From Mercurialis annua (lineage: Eukaryota; Streptophyta; Magnoliopsida; Malpighiales; Euphorbiaceae), in the NCBI RefSeq assembly GCF_937616625.2, contig NC_065570.1, positions 21,724,046 to 21,788,045 of the forward strand: a stretch of DNA of 64,000 bases, in the 5' to 3' direction. A model generated the notes under the pieces. That model was not told where the DNA came from. It saw only the letters and a program-made list of their open reading frames with translations, and searched no databases. Position numbers and translations under genes: made by a program. Positions 59,839-64,000 of the stretch are shown in pieces; positions within the stretch are counted from its first letter, which is position 1; the number at the start of each line of letters is the position of its first letter.

Positions 59839-60034
59839 TGGTGTGCGTTCGCACACTGTGGGTGTGCGTTCGCACACCTTCACTGGTGTGCGTTCGCACA
59901 CCACTGGTGTGCGTTCGCACACCTTCACTGGTGTGCGTTCGCACACCACTGGTGTGCGTTCGCACACCACTGGTGTGCGTTCGCACACCATCACAGGTGT
60001 GCGTTCGCACACCACGGGTGTGCGATCGCACACC
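59839..60034. repeat. Palindromic minisatellite in the related LTR
   Basis: Nine units of GGTGTGCG-TT-CGCACACC type, perfect 8-bp arms around a two-base centre (the last has GCGATCGC, a full palindrome). Spacers are ACT, TTCACT, ATCACA and ACG. It sits about 0.84-1.04 kb from the LTR start, like the GCACGACGTGC array of the first element (about 1.03-1.2 kb), with a different core sequence. ORFs through it in both strands (59780-60256) are periodic artefacts. Confidence 0.92.
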
Positions 60035-60834
60035 ACGTGCGATCTGCACGCAGTCCCCGGAAACATCGGTTCCGGGCTTCCCGTCGTGCTATCACTTGCC
60101 ATACACAGCAAACACTTCGTTTCCGATAAAACCCGTAACTTTGTTTCTCCAAAAACGTTAAAAATCGAGTTTAAATCAACCATTTCAATTCCTAAACTAA
60201 AACAGCCCACAAAACTCGATTATTGCACCAATTTCGAGATATTTACCTTGATTTGATTCCCAAGGATGATAGAGTTTTCAATTCTGAAGAAATCGCCGCT
60301 TGAATCACTCAATTCGGACGTCGGACGGCGAAACGGTGGCGAAACGACGGAAATCGGCGATAGCTTCTGTCTTCTCTCGATCCTTCTCTGATCTTCATTT
60401 CATATTTCCTTAATTATATATGATTTGGCTAAAAGCTCATTTGGGTCCTTATTCTTTTGTTTCTTATCATTTATCCTTTAAACTTTTCAATCATACGATT
60501 TAGCCCATAACTAAATCGTTAATCTCTTTTATTACGAATTATACGTATTATTTATATCTGATTATTTATACAAAACTCGATATTAATACTTTCTCGTCAA
60601 ACTTATAAATTTACATTTTTGAGACGTAGTGGCTAAATTACCACTTTAGTCCCTGAACCTCATTTTGGGCTTTCCTTGACATTTTTCCTTTTAATTCCAA
60701 TTCTAACTTTAGAATTGAAATATAACTTTAATTTCCGCATAACTAATTTCCCAAAACCGACCTACTTGAAACTTATTTACTTTATCTTTTCAGGAATTCT
60801 TCTAATATTGCCACTCTGGCGAATCAAAATTGGA

Positions 60835-60840
60835 CACGTG
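60835..60840. promoter_or_regulatory. G-box (CACGTG) near LTR start, related element
   Basis: CACGTG in TTGGACACGTGGTCCAATT, an almost perfect palindrome, at the same LTR offset (about 37-42 bp from the TG) as in the first element. Its conservation between diverged LTRs supports function more than the three near-identical copies do. Confidence 0.42.
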
Positions 60841-60876
60841 GTCCAATTAGCTAATTAATTATTTTGGGGTATTACA

Positions 60877-60889
60877 TTCTTCCCCCCTT
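60877..60889 (-). other. Polypurine tract of the related element
   Basis: On the minus strand AAGGGGGGAAGAA, identical to the tracts at 7668 and 14568, again after CGAGGACGAATTTTTAT. Confidence 0.9.
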
Positions 60890-63800
60890 ATAAAAATTCG
60901 TCCTCGAATTTTCATAAAACTTGTTGGGATCTTAAAATCGTCCTTATACTTTCCTTGACGTCCATTACTACGTGTCAGACGTAGTTTCTTCTTTTACTTT
61001 AAATCTTAGCTCTCACTAATAGTTATGACTTCGTACTTGTTGTTAATCGATTATCTATCTTGTTCATAGTAGCTTCTTGCTGTTGCATAGTTGAGAATCT
61101 TCTCATTGCTACTTTCGTTTTATTTGTTGTCTTCCCCGAAATAGAATAACCTTGGACGTATCCTTGATGTCGTAGTCCTTGCGTCATTGCTATCTGATTG
61201 TTATTAATCATTGTCTAAGATTTTCTCATTCCATCATTTCATTCCCAGTAGCCATAGGAATGCTACTCGTCTTCTTTATACATGAATAGTAACGACGTGT
61301 TAACTCCATCTTTAATAACATACTTACTTTATTCATACTCCTATGAGTATTTTCCTTTCGTAATCACAATCTACGACTTTTAATCTTTACTACATCTAAC
61401 GATATCATCCTTCTTCCTTATTGATTATCGTCGTTTCTTACTTCTTTCTACCGTTATCTGACACTTCGCCCTTTATCAATCAATTTTCTTCAATTTACTT
61501 TACATCTAACACATTTACCGTCTTTTAACATAGTTAAGCCTATTACATCCTTTACTATCTTTGATTTCTCCTTCCTTTGCTTTTCTGATCTATCGTGAAT
61601 TTCATGTCACTTGTTGACTATAATCTTTTATCCCTTTTTCTATTACCTTAATCGTCCTACTTCACGTTACTTTTAATCGTGTAACTTGTACAGTTGTTCC
61701 CTTTGACCGATATTATTCGTATTTTTATCTCACTTGATTTTCTGTAATTAGTCCTTGAAGATCCTCTCGAGTGATTAATTGACTGATCAGTCAAGGATGT
61801 CTTTCTTATTTTTAACTTTTAACTAACTTTATCATTATCGGATCCATTAGATTCTTAATAATTAAACTTCTTTATACTAATACCACCTCTCGTTTGTATG
61901 TCATCGTGGTTCCTTAGATACAATTCACTCCCGTTTGTCCAATAACGATAAAGTATCACTTTATTTTTTACTTACTATATAATCAACTTCCTTTCTCGTC
62001 TTAAACTTCTTCTCTAAGTGTTCCATAACACTTATATCATGATTCTAATTGTCTTTAAATATCTTGATCTCTTTACACTAGTATCGACTTTATCTTCGTT
62101 ATGTCTTTTCTTCGTTTACAACAGTTCTATTGCTGCTATTCTATTCTGACAATCCTTATGACGAATTTCTAGAATTTTTACTTCTCTAATCACCTTACTG
62201 AATTTTGAGGGTATTTGAATTTTACCCATACACTTTTCTTCATATCATCCACCATTCTTACATTTATTGATACGTACGCTTATACGTGTGCTTTTCTTTT
62301 TTCTGTTAACACAACTTATAACTCTTAATGCTGATATTAGTAGCTTTACTCAATATCAGTCATATAGCATCATAATCTCTTTCGATCTATCAAGTTTTAA
62401 GCTTCCATGTCTTACAAGATCATCTCCTTTGTTATTTCATCCTTTATTCTGTTATAAGGATAAATACTATATCCTTAAAATATTCCTTAATGTTCAATAT
62501 TCATATTACCATCTTCTCGTCCTTCATACTTTTAATTTTTTTTCCCTCCAATTATAACTTTCGATTGTTACTTCGTTTATCTTAATCATAAGAGTAATCA
62601 TACATCATCCTTATGTATATGTTACGTTTCTTTCGTCTTGCACGACTCCCTGTCGTTCCATCCTTTACTCTTGTATAAAGATAAATTCTGTATCCTTAAA
62701 CATTGTCAGTGCCTCGCAGCTTATCTGCGTATGCTTCCCGATGATCACTCCTTTAGCTTCCTTAGGCTAATTGCAATAATTGTTAACATGGATTTATTCT
62801 TTTATTGGAGTTTCTTTCACAATTTTATTCTTATTTAATAAGAATCTTTTATTCTTTGTCGCAGGGCTTTATATCCGAGTTTACTTACTGAACAACACGA
62901 TTTTAAAACTTCTTTTGGCTGCGCAGCTCTTTCTAAACCACTTTTCATAAATCATTTAAAATCGTTAGTACAATTGTCGCTCAGAGTGATGATACCTCTC
63001 ATCACCAAGGAGTTGCTCAAAATCGTAGTTTCTTTTTCCATTACAAAGATATGATGCATGATCTAAAATTTTGAGAATCATTATTTTATGCATTTCTATC
63101 GTGATTATGCAATGTTACATGCGATGCCTGAGCACAATTGTACCTTGAAAAATCATAAAAACTTTCAAAATCTTCATAAAATCGTAAATCTTACTCTAGA
63201 TTATACGCTCTGCGACTATTAATGGCTTTCTTTATAATTATTGATTATATTTGAGATTTTTTTGTACTGCTGTCAAATTTTCTGTCACTTACAGACTGTT
63301 CGTCTGTCACATCACTTCTCTCTCCATATCTCCGATAACTCAATTAAATTCATAATTCTCTATTACTGTAATCACCATATCCACTTCTGCAATACTCTAA
63401 ACTACGTCATATACAGACGCAGATACCGATGTTTCACATCGACTTCCTGTAAGTAATCCCTTTCTTTCTTCAAATTTTAAAACGTAATATAGGAATTACG
63501 TTTACTACAATTGTATTATATAGTATATATATTATTGTTTTTGTGAGTTATGTTTATATATTCTTTTATTAGGCGCGTGCTTAATTACAATACTTCTTAT
63601 AGGTTCTCGCTTTCCGAAGATCTATCCTATAGGCATATCCTATTACTGTCATTCTATTATGCAATGCAGCAATTATATAAACACAATAATGCAATCACAT
63701 AAGCACAATACTCAAAGCATATAAACCACTAATACCTGGAGGTGCCTGACGCGGAATGTTAGGTTCCCTAATAACTATGCCTGTATGCCGGCCCCTAACT

Positions 63801-64000
63801 GTTCTACCAGAGTTTCTTCCACCTCTTTGCACGAAATAGGGGTTGGTTGTAGTTCTGGAGGACGTACTGACGTAATCTGGGTGGTACTCACGTCTAAAGT
63901 AATAAGGTCGTATCGGATCACCTGACCATTCATGCTCTGTTTCAATCCTACGGGCCATTGTAGTAAGCGTGCTGAAATGTTCGTCCACATGCTCATACAG
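60890..64000 (-). mobile_element. Internal region of the related LTR element (runs off window)
   Basis: About 3.1 kb, pyrimidine-rich on the plus strand (purine-rich in element sense, like the first element's internal region). No protease, RT or integrase motif is readable. Small ORFs (62267-62557, 63241-63456 and others) are low-complexity chance frames. Near the window edge a gag-like frame is present. The 5' part of the element lies outside. Confidence 0.75.
63695..63996 (-). pseudogene. Possible gag remnant, partial
   Basis: Open frame of 97 codons or slightly more, possibly continuing beyond the window. It begins with HFSTLTTMARRIETEHEW, reminiscent of EFSAVVDSARRMEANLL in the intact Gag of the second element. 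An Arg/Gly/Ser-rich part (RGGRNSGRTVRGRH) and a short hydrophobic tail follow. No zinc knuckle is seen. I would call it the C-terminal half of a decayed Gag; the match is short, so this is tentative. Confidence 0.4.

Larger units (their letters stand above)
59400..60876 (-). repeat. 3' LTR (partial) of an LTR element related to the first one
   Basis: On the minus strand it starts TGTAATACCCCAAAATA and shares GACCACGTGTCCA, TCGCC..AGTGGC, GCGGTCACTGTGAGT and other landmarks with the LTRs at 799, 7681 and 14581, but is clearly diverged. It carries its own palindromic minisatellite (59839-60034). Its distal part, including the terminal GTCGTGACA, is missing. Homology fades at about 59400, next to the end of the Transposase_24-like gene. 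The left limit is approximate. Confidence 0.82.

Noticed and set aside
59780..60256. ORFs on both strands through the GTGTGCGTTCGCACAC array
   Set aside because: Periodic translations of a palindromic minisatellite, so both strands look alike. Not genes.
1..64000. tRNA or rRNA genes
   Set aside because: The only tRNA-like sequences are the 12-base primer-binding sites of LTR elements; no cloverleaf or rRNA segment was recognised.

Overview
This window looks like heterochromatin from a plant nuclear genome, and I found no convincing host gene in it. The plant signs are retrotransposon primer-binding sites of the initiator-Met tRNA type (TGGTATCAGAGC), a Ty3/gypsy polyprotein of the Tekay/Del chromovirus type, a CACTA-type transposon end with plant Ptta/En/Spm-type and DUF1985 genes, and a CCCTAAA-type interstitial telomeric patch. 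I cannot name the species.

About one third of the window is a single satellite with a 60-bp monomer, in four blocks: 1-798, 17040-24671, 25035-28092 and 39415-49391. Part of it is organised in higher-order units of about 2.75-2.84 kb. Three retroelement blocks interrupt it. The first (799-17039, + strand) is a tandem LTR-internal-LTR-internal-LTR array of a non-autonomous element (LARD-like): 2.5-kb LTRs, internal regions of exactly 4395 bp, and only a decayed gag remnant. The second (24672-25034) is the 3' end of an LTR. The third (28093-39414, - strand) is a nearly intact Tekay-type Ty3/gypsy element. Its gag-pol frame is continuous except for two in-frame stop codons, its LTRs are almost identical (so the insertion is young), and its 5' LTR is truncated at the satellite junction.

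From 49392 to about 59400 the window holds DNA-transposon sequence. A CACTACAAA terminus with TTGTGACAAAA subterminal repeats begins in the satellite. A 382-bp Mutator-like MITE with a 9-bp target duplication is nested in it. A broken DUF1985 gene (- strand) follows. Next is a unit of about 3.7 kb bounded by inverted CTCGA-rich repeats, which encloses a frameshifted plant-transposon protein gene. Last is a spliced Ptta/En/Spm-type (Transposase_24-like) gene (+ strand). From about 59400 to the window end lies a relative of the first LTR element, on the - strand, running off the edge.

The most unusual signal is in the LTRs. Elements one and three are related and both carry, at the same relative position, a tandem array of short perfect palindromes, but the palindrome sequence differs: GCACG-A-CGTGC in one, GTGTGCG-TT-CGCACAC type in the other. 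Other points worth checking are a TMV-like readthrough context (UAA CAG UUA) at the stop between protease and reverse transcriptase, an intron motif shared by the two divergent transposon genes, and precise satellite/LTR microhomology junctions.
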